The notes below the pieces were generated by a model. That model was not told the origin of the DNA, did no database searches, and worked only from the letters and a program-made list of their open reading frames with translations. Shown here piece by piece: positions 14,201 to 29,200 of a stretch of DNA of 64,000 bases. Position 1 is the first letter of the stretch; the number at the start of each line of letters is the position of its first letter. Source of the DNA: Chamaea fasciata (lineage: Eukaryota; Chordata; Aves; Passeriformes; Sylviidae); assembly GCA_029207755.1 (NCBI GenBank), contig JARCOQ010000012.1, positions 18,711,740-18,775,739 on the forward strand, written 5' to 3'. Made by a program: the position numbers and the translations under genes.

Positions 14201-17200
14201 TGAAGACCTTTCCCAAAACTAAACCTGGGTTAGAAACTTAAAATTTGACCCATAAACAAATCAAAAAGAAAACACACGTGCAAGGGTCACGTTTAATCAA
14301 CAGCAAAATGTACATTCATACGATCAGGACAAGGCAGGCACAGACGTAATGAACACAAGCTTCAGAAAGATGTGTGGATGTTGCAGAGCTGTAAAAAAAC
14401 CCATGAAATTTTGAAAACAAAACACTGGCAAATAGCTATTTGAGTAAGATTCCAACCACAACTCGGGCATGGCAACTTCAGAAGGCACGTGCTCCTCACA
14501 GTCACAGCTGAGTTCCTCCCACTGTGTGAGCCCCGAGCCTCCGCCCTGGGATGCAGCATTCCCCGCTGGAAGGCAGCCCCACACTGCACCTCCACACAGC
14601 ACCACTCCCACCAAGAGTACCTAAAACCATTTCACTCAGCTGGACAACAAATGGCCAAACCTCTGCCTGCAGAGCAACCTATGGAGAAAAGGAAAGGAGA
14701 AACTGCATCTGCAAAAGAGACGTGAAAGTGGAGGATGAGCAATGCAGAAACCGTTCCACTGGCAGGAACCAGGGTCCAAAACTGGAATGGAGACAGGTGA
14801 AAACTACAAACAGGAAAGGACTAATGAGGGATCTGTGACGTATTCTGGAGAAAAAACAAATAGGGCCATTCTGAAGTTACAAAACTGCATTTTGTACATC
14901 CTAAAAGACAGAGTTGAAAAGTTATAATAAACCTGTGGATGGAGAAGTATTAGCAATAACCACCTTGCAGAAAGAGAAAAGGGAAAAAAGATTAAGGATT
15001 CAGCTTCAACTATGGACACTGAAGGAAAATGGAGCATTTGCAAACAGATACAAATTTACTTGGTCAAGACAGTGAGTGAATAGTCACACTCAGAGGGGAA
15101 AGAATAAAGCAGCCACCATGCTTAAAAACAGGGAAGAAACAGAGTTGATCAGTGAAAATAACAGAAAAAAGTTGATTTTAACTGCATTTTGAGGCACAGG
15201 AAACATGAACAAGAGTGGTTTTGGCAAAAAGACAGAATAGTCCATGTTAAGAAAACGCACATTGGTATGAAAAAGGAGAATGTTGCCACTCTTACAATAA
15301 TTTATTGGATCAGTTTTCAGATAATAGTGAAGAAAAGCTGCTGTACCTTAATGGGCCAGAAGCCAGACCATAAAGGAGCTGTGTGGGACCTCTGGACAGA
15401 ATTACTATCTGGTATTACAGTAATCTGCAATTACTTTTTTTTTCTCTCTGTGAGGCAACTTCTACAGTTCAGAGCCAAGTTCTGTTTCCCTTGATTAATA
15501 TTTTCACGTGAATACCCTTCAAAATGACCCACTAACACCATTAAAGACAGGACAATATTTAACCATTTAAGATGACATGAATGGCAATGTTTTCTTTACT
15601 ATCTAATACATTCCAAAAGCTGTCTTTTGGCAAGTACTGTAGTAGGACTTCAATGTATGTACAAACGCTGAAAGCCTAGAAAATTACTGAGAAACAAACT
15701 TTTCCAAGGGGCAGAGACCAAAATCATCATCTTCAACTCCACACAGAAATCAATCAGCAACAGGCACATACTCTCTCAAAAGAACAACTGCACCAGAGCT
15801 CAGAGTAGCATCTTACACTAAATCCCAGCTTCTATACTGGAGTTCTAAGAAATGTTTCAACACAGATGCAATCTTCAGATCTGGAAGTCATTAAGGAATT
15901 AACATTAGCAATTTGTTTCTGAAACAAAGTATATAAGTTCCTTGCAGGCAAACTAGGGACATAGTTAAAACCAATGAATCAGAGAATTCTGCATTAAAAT
16001 TAATAACTATCTAAGCCACACTTCATCAATCAAGATAATTCAAACTGTTCTAATCTTCTTGCCTGTTTTTCCAACATCATAAACGTTACTACTAAGTTCT
16101 TAACTTGACCTGAAAGTTGTAGCCAATGAACAAGTGTACTAGCAAGCTGGGCTGGGAGATGATTGACTTAAATGATTTCATATTTCTCACAGATTAAAAC
16201 CATACACAACGAGTGTACCCCACGTCATGTTATCTATGCATATTCTGAATCAAAGCTGAATGCCACTGATCAGTTCAGAAGCACTGACCCAGACTGAGAG
16301 AGCAGACACAGAAGTTTTAGGACACTGAGGTTATCGGGGACATTACCCCAGCCTTCAGAAAAGGGGAGATCTTGGTGCTGCTGCAACCACCCTTGGGAAG
16401 ATGTAGAGAAGACAGAGTCAGACTCCCTCAGATGTGCAGAGTAGAAGGATGTAACACAACAGACACGAGCTGCAATTCAGGAGATTCCAATGTAATATAG
16501 GAAAAAAAATACCACGAGGGTGGGCAAGCTCTGAACAGGCTGCCCCAAGAGGCTGTGTAATTTCTTCTTGAAGACACTCAAAACATGACTGCTCACATGG
16601 GAGACATCCCAATGTGTAAGCAGGAGGCTGCACAAGACACCCCCAGGAGTCCTTTCCAACCTTTCACCACTGTGTCCATAAACACATCATCATGGATTTT
16701 ATTAAAGTGCTGAGTCACAAAAGGTAAGAAAATAGAATACAAAAGTCTTCAGAGCTTATAGAAACTGTTCATCATTCCACCTCCACTAAAAAAGGAAACA
16801 TTTTAATCATGTGCACCTCTGAAGACAGCAAGCACAACAGAACAACAAAGGCACAGAAAATAGAATAGACAGAATGCGATTTAGTCATTGCCAGGATTTG
16901 AAAGAGTTTGGAAAATGGCAAAATTGCCAAACAAAATTACGATCAAGACACTGCTGAGACAGCAAATACTGTCATATACTAGTTATTCCTCTTCAATTTA
17001 TCTGTCTGAAGTTGAAGAATCATGTCCTAGGCTGCTGCACTTTGGAGCTCTTCAAGGAACACACTAGAGCAGCAAAGTCATGGCATTGCCTCTCCAAGTG
17101 CAAAATATGAACAGTTACCTACATTTTTGCTCTATAAAATAGCATTTTTCTGCAAAGTAAGACGTACATTTCTCACAATAGAAAGCGTTCTCCCTCTCTT

Positions 17201-20200
17201 TTTATTTCATCTTCGCACTTCTCCCCCTGTCATCTCTCTCCACTACTCACACTCACTTTGATACACCATTTGTCTGCTCTGCCAGGCCAGTACCTCCTCT
17301 CACCTCCTGAACACTGCAGATACTACTCTGCCTTTGCTAAAAGACTGTATTTCCACAGTTGAAAAAAGGGATGGTTTTACAAAGGTGCTTCCATAAGGCA
17401 GCAGGCTCATGAAGACAAAAAAGATATACAACAATCACACTACTGATAACCAGAATAACAAAGAGGTCACAACTGAAATACTCTTTTCTTTTCCCTAAGG
17501 GTTTTCTTCAAAAAGTGTCGATTTGGTAACTCCATGAGAATAAAGTAATCGCTCTCTCTAGCTCTAATCTCAAGCCAAAAGATGATGATCACCCCATGAC
17601 ATCTTCTACTGTGTAAGTTATTGCAGGATGGAGAACAAATTACAGACATGAACAGAGACCAATCAACAACAAAACCAACAAATTCAGACTGAGAAAGAAT
17701 CCAGCCAAAGCACATCAAACATACAGAAGCAGAAAGAGAACAGAAGTTATCAGTCTTTCTCACGCCTGCACAAGAGAGACAAAATGAAATAAGAGTCACT
17801 ACCCAGAAACCATTGAAAGGTAATTTCCTTTAGGACAATAAGATCAGAACTCATGGCTAAAGTGTCTGAGGGCAAGGATTTTGCAAATCTCCTGGACCAG
17901 TGCAGATGCACAAGGTTCCAACCTTTACTTGCCTCCCTTTTACGTGAGGAAGGCTGCAAGACCAGCTTGGCTCAATTCAGCCTTTGCAACAAAAATATCT
18001 GATCCAAAAGCTTAAACCTATCAAGTACTACAGTAAAGACAAATACACAGTAAACAAGAGCTTCTACAAAGAATGAAAAACAAAAATAAATCTGAAAAAT
18101 ATATCCTTTACCAAGCATTTTTTTCTCTCAATTAAGTTAAAAAAAAATATTGTGGAAGGAAGAAACAAGACACGCGTAAACATAAAATTCAGAATGGCTG
18201 TGGTCTGATATGACATTTATCTTCACTCATGAGTAAACACTTGCTAACTCACTTGTGGCTATGCCACTTGTGATTTATCAGTCTACTCACTCCTGAAGAT
18301 AAATGTCATATCAAACCTCAGCTATCATGTAATCTGGCAGCATTAAGTTACAATGTTCATGCTTTTATAGGCCTAGAATTCATATTTACCATTGCTCACC
18401 ATACTGCAGTAGCAGCAACAGTTTTTCAATGGTGTCACCAAATACTGCATAAGCAATTATTTTTCCTCCCAAATTAAAAAAAAAGACTATTTAAAAACTC
18501 AGCACATAAATTTTAATGTTAATAGGACAACAATATTATTCCATTGAGTACAGGTTTTCAACAAAGAAATGAAGAAAAATATAACAGAAGCCATGAGATC
18601 ACTTGTCCCACCTGCTCCTCAATTTATTATACAATTCTTCCTACAATGGTCAAATGGTCTACTTTTGAGTGTTTTCAATTATGGCTTTCTCATCACTGTC
18701 TTTGGGAGCCTGATCTACCATCCAACATTCTCTCGTACTTTAAGGATATTTTGCCTTATAGCCTACCTAAAACCTACTTCATTTAATTATATACTGTTAT
18801 TCATATTTATACCATCTTGGTCTGTTCCAAATAATGGATTCTCCCTTTTACTCTCCCTTATTATCAGTGTTTGACCAAGTTATGTGTGTTCAATTCTCTC
18901 AAGCTTTTGTTTTAATCTCTGCTTTCAAGCCTGGCCTTTTCTTATTGGTTTCCAAACAGCAATCAGTGACAACATTCTCCTTATATTAAGGTACAGCTCA
19001 GAAAATTCTGAAAATAAAGTCCACGATAACAACTCAGAAAACTACTAGGCTGTGTTTCAAATAGGCATGCAATTTGTCAAGTATAGGCTTTGTTCCTGTT
19101 AATGGATCCCAGATATCTACTGCTCAACAGCCATTTTTATTTAAATGTTACTGCACTTTCACATCAGTGGCTAGATCTTCATTAGTTAATTAATAGAAAA
19201 TACTCCTTTTATGCAAACAGCCATCTATTGCTCTTCCATTTCTAAGCTGCCTTGCAGACAAGACAAAAAGAAAATGATTTCCTAAAATTTCGCTAAAAAG
19301 TGTACAAATTACATTCATTCATGGACAGAAAAGTGATGCCAGAAAAGCTTCAGTGGAGAATTAAAAAGCCAAGCGGAACATCCCATATAACAGAATTCTC
19401 ATTATGCTGCTGTATCTTGTTTCCAAATTTCATTACTCTGTCTCAACTCTGAGAGACTCTAACCACAGTGACAGTGCAGGGAAAGTGTCAGTAAATGTTT
19501 GAGCAAATCCTGTTCTAATGTAACTTGGAATATGGCAGAGCCTACCCTCTGGACAGTGTGACCAATTAGTGCAGCAGTAACGGTGCAGATCTATTTCCAT
19601 ACATCCCCCCTAATCTTAGACCTACATGAATCTTTATACAGCTTTGTATAGAAATAGATTTGTTTTAATTAAGATGGATCACTGATTTTCTTACTGGATT
19701 TTTTTATCACTCAGGTTTAATACTTGGCTTTAACCTCCAGGAGTACTTTCTCATTACGATGCAGTCAGTGCCAGCATGATACATAAAGTGCTAATCCACC
19801 TCCACTACCCATCAATAACCTCACCACGTGCAATAAAGAACATCTCTCTTATTTACACAAATTTTACCTGCTGTAACACCCAAAACAAGACAGGCAATGT
19901 CTGCATATATAAGGCAACACAGAGCACATGGACTTTAAGAATGGCAATTTAGACAAACTTTGAACATTGCACTTAGAACAATTAAAAAAATTGATTGCTA
20001 GCTTATCTCATTAGTGTCTCATCAATAAAATATTAAGATTGTTCCCCTTTTCTTTATGTAGAAGTAGCACTATCTAGCTTTATAAAGCATTGTTTTTCAT
20101 AGTTTGGAACATGATTCCAGTACTTTACAAAACAGATTAAAAGTCTCCTGGTTTCATCTCCGCTAACACTGTACATTTCAAAGCCTTTGTGAAGCCATAC

Positions 20201-23200
20201 TGCATGCTGACAGTGTACACAGGATTTTCATGCTGCAAGGGACCTCAATGTAACTGGAGAAAGCACCACCACAGCTCACACCTTTGAGAAACAGAAAAGA
20301 CAAAGGAAGGAACAGCTAACAGACCCTTCATGTTTAAGGAAAACTGGACTACTGTAAATTGGTATGAAAATATCTATATTCTAAAACAAGCTTGCCCTTC
20401 TGCAGCTGGACAGTTTGCAAAGCCAGCTGGAACTCTCTCCAATGAGCTTCAGGCTTGGAAAACCTGGAGCTCAGCCAGTTCTTCCATCAGTGCTGGCTAC
20501 CCTCAGGCAAGCCAGCTGCAATCTTCCTCTTCCGGACAAGTCCAAGGCAAGATGGCCAGCAGCTCTGTGCTCTGATTCTGGGGAGCACTGAGAACTGTGA
20601 CAGTGTGATCACTGTCACTACAAAAACATCAATACTTATCAGCACTTACTGGGGTGATAGGGAGCTGCTGCTGTGCTGTCTGCTTGGCACCTGAGTTGAT
20701 GGTTGCTGTGCTAAGAATTTTTGATGCAGTAACTCTTGATGTCTGATGCTGCTTTTGTCTGTACAGAACTACTCTGAGGGTCATTAAATGCCTGGTTAAT
20801 GTAATGTTTGATTCTATTAACTAATGACTGATAAATTGAAAGGAAATATGAAAAGACAGTTTCACACTAAAGCAAATAAGTTATGATTTTAATGTCTTCT
20901 GCCTATTATATATATATTTTTATATATTATATGTTTTCCAGAAAAGAAATAGCATTAACCAGAGTTTTGCTTTGTGCAGTGTGTGACCTTTTGAAAATGT
21001 AGTGGTCATTTCATATACCCAGTAAATGAAAATTCAGCCCTAGACCTGTGACCTCCTTACAGACAGAAAACCAACTTCTCTTGCTCATCAGATCAATGTC
21101 CACAATGTACTTGAGCAGTTTTCAGCTCCTCCTATGACACAGGTATATCAGAAAAATCTCTTCACGTTGTTAATCTCTACTCAGGTTAACATCACAACTG
21201 CTTGCTTAGAGTATCCACTGACATGAGACAGGCAGAACGTGCCTCTCTCAGAAATCTGGCTTTATCCCAATCAGAAAATACTCCACCAGAACTATAATCA
21301 TAAGAGTAACAATTCCTGTGTCTTACCCATTTTTGTTCTACATGAGTGTTTCTCAAAGGCAGGGTGAAACCTACCTAGTGGGCACAGGAGCACTTAAGGT
21401 GGGCTGCACAACATTGGAAAAAGCCATGTTACATGGCACTAGGTTAGCCTTAGATTGTGGAATGAGACAAGGCCACGCTTACTGGCCATGGATATCTCCA
21501 CCTCTAAGCAACCTGTCAGCTCTGGGCAGAAATTTGCTTAACCTGGGACAGAGAGTAATTTTTCTACCTACTGCCTGTAATTATCCCGTTTCTGTTCTTC
21601 TGCCTAGAAGAGCCAAAGCAATTGTCCATTCAGTCATGAAACATGGACAAATCAAAGAGGTGTCACAAAAAGTGGGGCGAAAACTTTTCTAATACAACAA
21701 TCCAGACAGAGTGGGGAGAAGCCATCTCAGAAAAAGAAAGAATGCAAGTGGCTGGACTTGCATTGAAGCAGCTGAATTAAGGTGAAAAACACCCAACTGT
21801 CTTGTGTGTATTACAACTGCCAGAGTCAGAAATCCTACCATTCAAGATGTTCTTACACATTAAAACTATGCTCACTAAAGGATTATTAAATTATATTAAT
21901 TTTATTTTAAAGTTAATAATTTAACCACTACAAAGTATTTATAAGGTTCAAGACACAGCTCAGGTATTTTCAGACTGTGCACTGCTACTTTTAAACTAAA
22001 GCAAAAGAAATATTCTCTCTCCACACACCCTACAAACTATTTATATGCTTTATAGAGCCCATAAACTCGAGGACAGATCACTGTAAGCTTTTACATTATC
22101 ACATTTGCATTTCTCAACCTTGATAATATAAATTTTAACGGACTTGATACATGTTCCAGAACCTCTCTAGATGATTTTGAAACCTAAGTGAAGTACTTCA
22201 CTCACACACACACAGAAACCACAGACAAGGAAACTCTCACAAAGGGTAGGAATGCCTGCATGAACTCAAGGCCTTGTAAAAATCCTTAACACCTTTTAAT
22301 TACAAGTGCAAACACACACACAAGATCCTGTGTAACAGCAGGATAAAGTCACCATGCTCTCGATGACTACTTGTACAGCTGCCTTACTGATAGTGCCTTT
22401 AAAATTAATGAATCTAAGCACTTAATACTCCACTATGTACAAGATACAGTTCAGTGAGCAACAGAGAATGGCATTATTGCTAAACAAAACATCCTGGTAC
22501 AGCACAGATATTCTTCCAGAAGATTTTATAACTGTGTGCAGAAGAGTTTAAAATGAGTGAGTTAATTTTAATACTAAAGCAAAGCAGTATACCTGACGAC
22601 ACACTCAACATTATACTCTTGCCTGTAAATCTCGGAAAGCTTTCTGTTCTACATTTGTAACCCCCTCAAATTCCACTGTGCTCATACAACAACCACTCTA
22701 TTGCAGACAAAAAGACCAAGAGTGCACTTCCTTAAATTTTTGTTAAGAATCTTAGCTGAAGTAATGGTTGAGCATACATGTGAAATGACAGAAAATGAAG
22801 TACTACCACATATCACAGAAAATAATACAAACAACAAAGAATTTTCCCAAACAAGCTGCAGTGAAAGTGACACCGAAAGCTGCCATACAGTTCATGAAGA
22901 AATCCTCTTTTATACTACAATACCTACCAGTTGAGAACTCTGATTTGACTGTACCACCTTAACCTGAGGAGGCTGCACTGTATTTGATACAGAGACTGTG
23001 CAAATGTTGTTTGGTTGCCTTATTCCTATTGTCTGTGTCGTGACAACAGAGGAGATGCTTCCCGAGGCAGACTGAGGTATCACTTGAGAGAGCTTGGTCT
23101 GTTGGAGAGACTGAGACGGCTGTCCTTGCAAAACCAAATGTTGACTATTCAGTAAGGATTGTCTCAGTGCAGGTAGACTTTTCTAAAAACAGAAGAAAGT

Positions 23201-26200
23201 TTATGAAATATCAAACTTGGCAGACTGACAAAAAGCATTTTGAAATTTGCTGTACACATAATTAAAAGAATGCATCTTTATTTCCAATTTTACTAACTGC
23301 CTGTTCGTCAAACAGAACTAAGATTGACTATATTTTGTAAGAGAAAGTTCAGTTTTTAATAAACTTTCAGTATGGATTTAGCAACCCTGTAGATTTTCAC
23401 ATGCCCTTGATTCCACTGTAGCAGAAAAATATAACACTCTTCTTCTCAAGACTATCTAGAACTTGTAGCTTAACTCTTGGGAAGGGCAAGAAATAGAAGC
23501 AGAAAAGGTAGAACCATGGAACAACCCTATTCCCAGCAAGCTGCATCAATTCACCTCCTAACACACCTCCAGTACCTAGAACCAGATGATTTCACTCTCG
23601 GTGCCCTACAGAAGCAGCTGTTTATTGTATTATTTCTAAAGTAATGTATTATGAGTGGATAAGGAAAGTGTACTTTTGTGAGCTCCATGTTCATACCATT
23701 TCAAGGAAAACATACTTCTAAAAGGCTTTACTGTACCTTCATGAACAAACTTCTTAATTTTTAAGTGGTAGAAGTGTTCTTTTGAAGTGCTCCCCCAGGC
23801 AGGTGTAGAATGCAACAGTGTTTAGCCCAAGCTACAGCTCTTTCTAAACTTCTACTATTGATTTAAAAACTTAATGCCTGTTGCCCAGAAAGGACTTCAA
23901 AGAAGGGAAATAAATCAAAACTTATCATGATGCTAGAAGTAACTGCAGTGAAAGCCACCAACAAGAGTTAATGATAACTTGAAAAAACAGGAGCAGAAGT
24001 TCTGAAGAAAAGTTGCAAGGAGAAAAGAGAGAGAAAATCTGCCCTAAACAGAGAAGTTTTGAACTAGACCAAAAATACTTTTATTTGTGGTTTTGTTGGG
24101 ACTTAAATATGCTTTTTATGTTAGTACATAATCCTGCATATGGCAGCTATTGTAGCTATTTACAGAACCAATTAAAAGTTAAATTTACCCCCACATATAC
24201 TAACTTAGGACTCCACAATAAATCTATTTAGTATCACATCAGAAATTCTACTGCTGATTAGTTCCAGACTAGAAGCAGAATCATCTAATCAACACTTTAT
24301 CCAGTTCGGTTTTTCATAATCGTTGTTACATGTGGAACAAAAGTTATCAACGACCCAAACAGAGATTAGGAAAACAGTATGGAAACAGCTTATTAAATTA
24401 CTTGATGCATTCTGTAAAAATAACTTGGGAATCTTTAAAATGTGAATGTTTTTCTTCTTGACAAAAAATTACCTACTACCACAGAAAAGTAAAGGATCAC
24501 TACAGAATAGCCAATGGATTTCCAGACTAGGGAGTAACTGCCTTTTTTTTTTTTCTTTTCTTAATCTAATTACTGCAATGTTCTAGACCAGGGCTACCCA
24601 AGCTATGAACTCCAGATCAGATCTGGATGACAAATACATGTTTGTAAAACTCAGTCAAGGTCCCAAATACACGAGGTCTCCCTCCTGTGGGCACTCACTG
24701 TTTCTCACCACTGTCCCAGGCTGTCGGAGCAGCACCTGCCTGGCCTGACACAGGTGGAGCCTGCACAGGACTTCCAGCCAGGAGGGTCTTGGCAGAAATG
24801 GGCAGCATTTACAAGTCCTGCTCTGGACCAGTGATGATAACACTATTTTAAAAGGATATTCTAAGACTTAACATAATGAAATTTTGCACTGAAATAAATT
24901 TATCCAAACAATGTTCACATTACCTTAAGGAAAGGTACAAGATATGGCTGAGGAGATGATTTGAGTTCTGTTTGAAGGCGGCCTGTAAATTCTTCTGGAT
25001 CAATTTTTGCATCCTTCAGGGTGAAGAAAACAAAAGCATCAACATTCAACATTTCAGTTCAGTTGTTTGGTTGGCTCTTTCCCAGCTACTACATACACAT
25101 ATCTCTCCAGCTAAATAAGCGGCCATATCAAAAACTTTCAGAGCTTAGTCCCTTAATTCCTCTCTAAGATCCTTCAGCCAAGCACTAATTCAAACATGTA
25201 ATATGCCACCCAAAATTCAGGGAATTCCCATGGGGATGTACAATTTAAGACAAAACAAGGCCCCAGAAACACTCAATTCTCTTTTGGGACTCCACTCTCT
25301 TGCTAACATTTACAGAGTGATTTCTTTTTTTTTTTTTCTAAATTAAGAGAAAACAAGAGTAACAGGTTGTTGACATAACCTCACAAATGTAAAATTTATC
25401 AGCCTTTGTAACAATTCCAAAACTAATTCTGATGGTACAATTTAACTTGCAGAATCCATACATATAAAACTATTTATGTAAAGCATGGCCATACATAAAA
25501 AGTATGCCTATAAGTAGATATAAAATCTTCTCTATGAATTTGTATATGTACTCACAAAATACACACCTATAAATGTATCAAATATACAATCATTTATTTA
25601 GTAGTAATTCAAGAGAATTCTAACTTGAGTGCATTTTATGATACTTCTAAAGTATCATTAGTTACAAGTTCAGGTTGTAATAAAAAGATTAATTAGCCTT
25701 CCTGACTGATAAAGAACAAGAGAAAAACCAAACCAAAACAAGCTTCAATAAATATATTTACTACATATGTGTGTTGGTACTTTGCTTAAAATACTGTAAG
25801 TAATTACCTTTACTTATTTACTCTTTTCAAGTTAGTAAAAGTTAAAACAAGTTTTCACTGGAATCATTGAATATGACTGTTGAATGGCTCACACTTGAGA
25901 AGTCTTAGGCTTGTCTACAATACAGAGATTTCTCTGGCAATGAATTCAAAGACATGTATAGCAACTACTTTTAAATCCAAGTTTTTCATAGCCTTTATTA
26001 CACTTCTTTCAAGAAGCTTGACTCTTTTGCCAGCTCCACAGTAACCTCTGTCTGCAGCTCATTTATACAATTCCCTGCAGCATCTGTTGCACTGGGGACT
26101 GCAGCAAGTCCAGCCTTTTTCTGGCCCTGAGGACTCAAACACAGCTTTGCCTCTGGAAATGCAACTAAGGCTCCGTGCAGTGACATCTGTCTGCAGAAAA

Positions 26201-29200
26201 GCTGAAAATCAGCAGCTCAGGAAAACACTTTTCCTTCAGTCCTAGAAACTCTAAACCATGTTGTGAAGGGATTGTATCTACAGTTGTTCTGGGCTTCAAA
26301 AATAAGAGCTTCTTGTTACAGAGAAGACCAGGGTTTGGAGGAAAAAAAACCTTAATGAATCCTCAAGGAAAAATCCCATATCTTACTGAAGAAACAACCA
26401 AAATATTACTCATCAAAACAAGAGTGGCTTTGATAACTGCCTACTAAATACTTTGCTGCATTTCCCCTTTCAAAAACCAAGAGAAAGTCTGCCTTTAACA
26501 GATTTTTTTAATATATATAATGTAGAGAATATTGCATTTTGATGAAGCCCAACCCGTTTCATTACAGCCAAAAGATTTGTTAAAATCAAAGCAACAGTTT
26601 TCAGCATCCATAAATAAGAAGCTTAAGAGATAATTGACAAAATAAAAGGTAACTAAATATTTACCAACAAATCTTGAACCAGAGCTTTCACATTGCGGGA
26701 CGTTTCTGGAGATGGTGAATTATGAGAAGCAAGTTTTATAAGGGTAGCTAAAAAGTTTTTACATTTTTTCACATTCTCTTGCATTTCCTGCAAAAGTCAA
26801 AGAAAACGACTATCAGCTCCATGATATTTTTCCATCACAATCAATGCATGCTCTGACCACTTCAAATAAGGAAAATGATGAAAATTTTCTAACTCAGACA
26901 GATCATATATGAAATATGTTTTGCTATTACTGCTTGTTACCTGAGACTTTCTTATCTTCTTTAGGTAACTGAACATTGTAGCTTGTAAATAACAACAAAA
27001 AAATCGATGAAAGTAGTATCTTTTATATTTTACAGTCTGCTTTGGTACAAATAAATATGAGAAGTAACACAACAATTTGCTGAAGATGGATTCCCCATTG
27101 AGATGCCCAATACACAATGTACAAACGTTCCCCAAGCTATCTTAATTTGTTAAATTATTGATTCGGTATGTTTTTGTTCAAAGCAGCTATAGCAGTAAAA
27201 TCAAATTAGAAACAAGTCTTCAAACATCATCATATCTAATCTTCTTCTGTAGTAAAACAAGCTGTTATTTTTATATGGAGTACTTCCTCCAAGAAACATC
27301 ACACTTGAGTGTAAACCATAGCTTTGAGACCCAGCAACAGGATAATCATGAAGTCCACAGACTGAAGGCCTGACTGCCCTAGCTACATAGTTCTTTCACT
27401 AGTGCCACATACATGGCAGGATGGGCAAAGCTGACCACAAGTGTTCTTCCTCCCTCTCAGAATTTGTATCCTATTTAGGGGAAACCAGGGGAAGGGTTTT
27501 AGGGTTTGTCAAGTATTTGTTCCAGCAGGGGATAAATGCTTGCATGAAGAAAAAATTCTTCCTGCTTCTGAAGGCACTGGAGGAGTTCCTAAAGCACTAA
27601 GAAAACAATGTTTCCTCTATTTTCACACTTGCCTGCGATACAACGGTGGTTCCAGGCACAGGAGAGCTGGGGATGACCAGGGGCTGTGCTGGTACCTGAG
27701 CCGCCGTGTGCGGGGGCAGCGGCAGCCGGGGCTGCCCCTGGGGCTGCGCTGAGCCCTGGCTCTGTCCACCACTGAGCACTGCAGGCTGCTGAGAAGCTGA
27801 AGTTCCAGTTGCTACTGTTGTCTTGAACAAATTTTGAGCGCTCGTCGTGGCTACTGATACCTATTAATATTTTATATTGAAAAAAAATTAATTTTCACTT
27901 TCAAAAAAACATGTAGATGACAAAATCATTGAACGGTTTGGGCTGGAAAGGAGCCTAAAGCTCATCCAGCTTCAGTGTCCCAGGCTGCTCCAAGCCCCAG
28001 TGTCCATCCTGGACTTGGACATGTCCAGGGATCCAGGGTGCCCTGAGGTGACTTTTTGATGCTTGTATCCCCAATTGTCTGTTCTGTTTATGCTGTATGT
28101 TAATTCCTACACCTTTAAGACTGGTTCTGAGAGCGAAGCAGAGGAAAGAAGAAGCACGCAGTTTGTTTTCAGAAACTGCTCTCACTGCTCCACATTCCGC
28201 TCCAGGACAGTGCTGTCTGCAGCACGGACACACAGCGGGACAGATCTCTAGTGCTCTTGGTTAGTTTAGCTAGCTCAGGCAGAGAAGCTCCCTGGACTGT
28301 TTTTTTTCCTTTTCTTGGGACTGTTTAAACCTGCTCTGGACTGAAAACCCAGAAGAGCACCAGGAGCTCACACCTGTGGTCCACTGGGGCCCAGGACGGT
28401 ATTTTCCAGCACCAGAGGGACTGATAAAAGAGACTGGGCGAGCTGAGCTACAACCCACAGCAAGGACTTTCTCAATTTACCATCTCTCTTCAGAATTGCA
28501 AAAGGTTTTATTGTTTCATATTATTCATTCTTTATGCTTGTGGGCACTTTGTTAAATAAATAGATTTTTCCACTTTTCTCTAAGGAGACTTCCTCCTGGA
28601 CTGGGGGAGGGATTGTTTGGGTTTGCTTTCCAGAGGGATCCCATTCGGGGGTTTCTTCCCAAATTTGCCCTAAACCAGGACACAGTGGCAGCCACAGCTT
28701 CTCTGGGCACCCTGTGCTAGGGCCTCCCCACCCTCCCAGGGAAGAATTTCCTCTCTGAATCAGCCCTAAATCTGCCCTCCTTGCCCTGCCAGCACAGCCC
28801 CAGCCCAGGTGCTGTCCCCAGCACTGACCGTGGTGTGTGTGAGCACAGCCCCAGCCCAGGTGCTGTCCCCAGCACTGACCGTGGTGTGTGTGAGCACAGC
28901 CCCAGCCCAGAGCCCAGAGCCCAGCCCAGGTGCTATCCCCAGCACTGACCGTGGTGTGTGTGAGCACAGCCCCAGCCCAGGTGCTGTCCCCAGCACTGAC
29001 CGTGGTGTGTGTGAGCACAGCCCCAGCCCAGAGCCCAGAGCCCAGCCCAGGTGCTGTCCCCAGCACTGACCGTGGTGTGTGTGAGCACAGCCCCAGCCCA
29101 GAGCCCAGCCCAGGTGCTGTCCCCAGCACTGACCGTGGTGTGTGTGTGCACAGCCCCAGCCCAGAGCCCAGCCCAGGTGCTGCCCCCAGCACTGACCGTG

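Larger units (their letters stand above)
13634..20649 (-). other. TAF4: TAF4 intron 8
   Basis: The intron is about 7.0 kb. It contains a CR1 copy in sense on the + strand (about 16,318-16,665) and an imperfect palindrome (about 18,190-18,330). The rest is AT-rich with no supported gene. Confidence 0.8.

Noticed and set aside
21318..21692. 124-codon plus-strand frame in TAF4 intron 7
   Set aside because: No recognisable domain or homology; length is within chance for this much intron.
25998..26186. 62-codon minus frame as a retro-pseudogene
   Set aside because: Reads like protein by eye but matches no family I can name; no poly(A) tail or flanking duplication.
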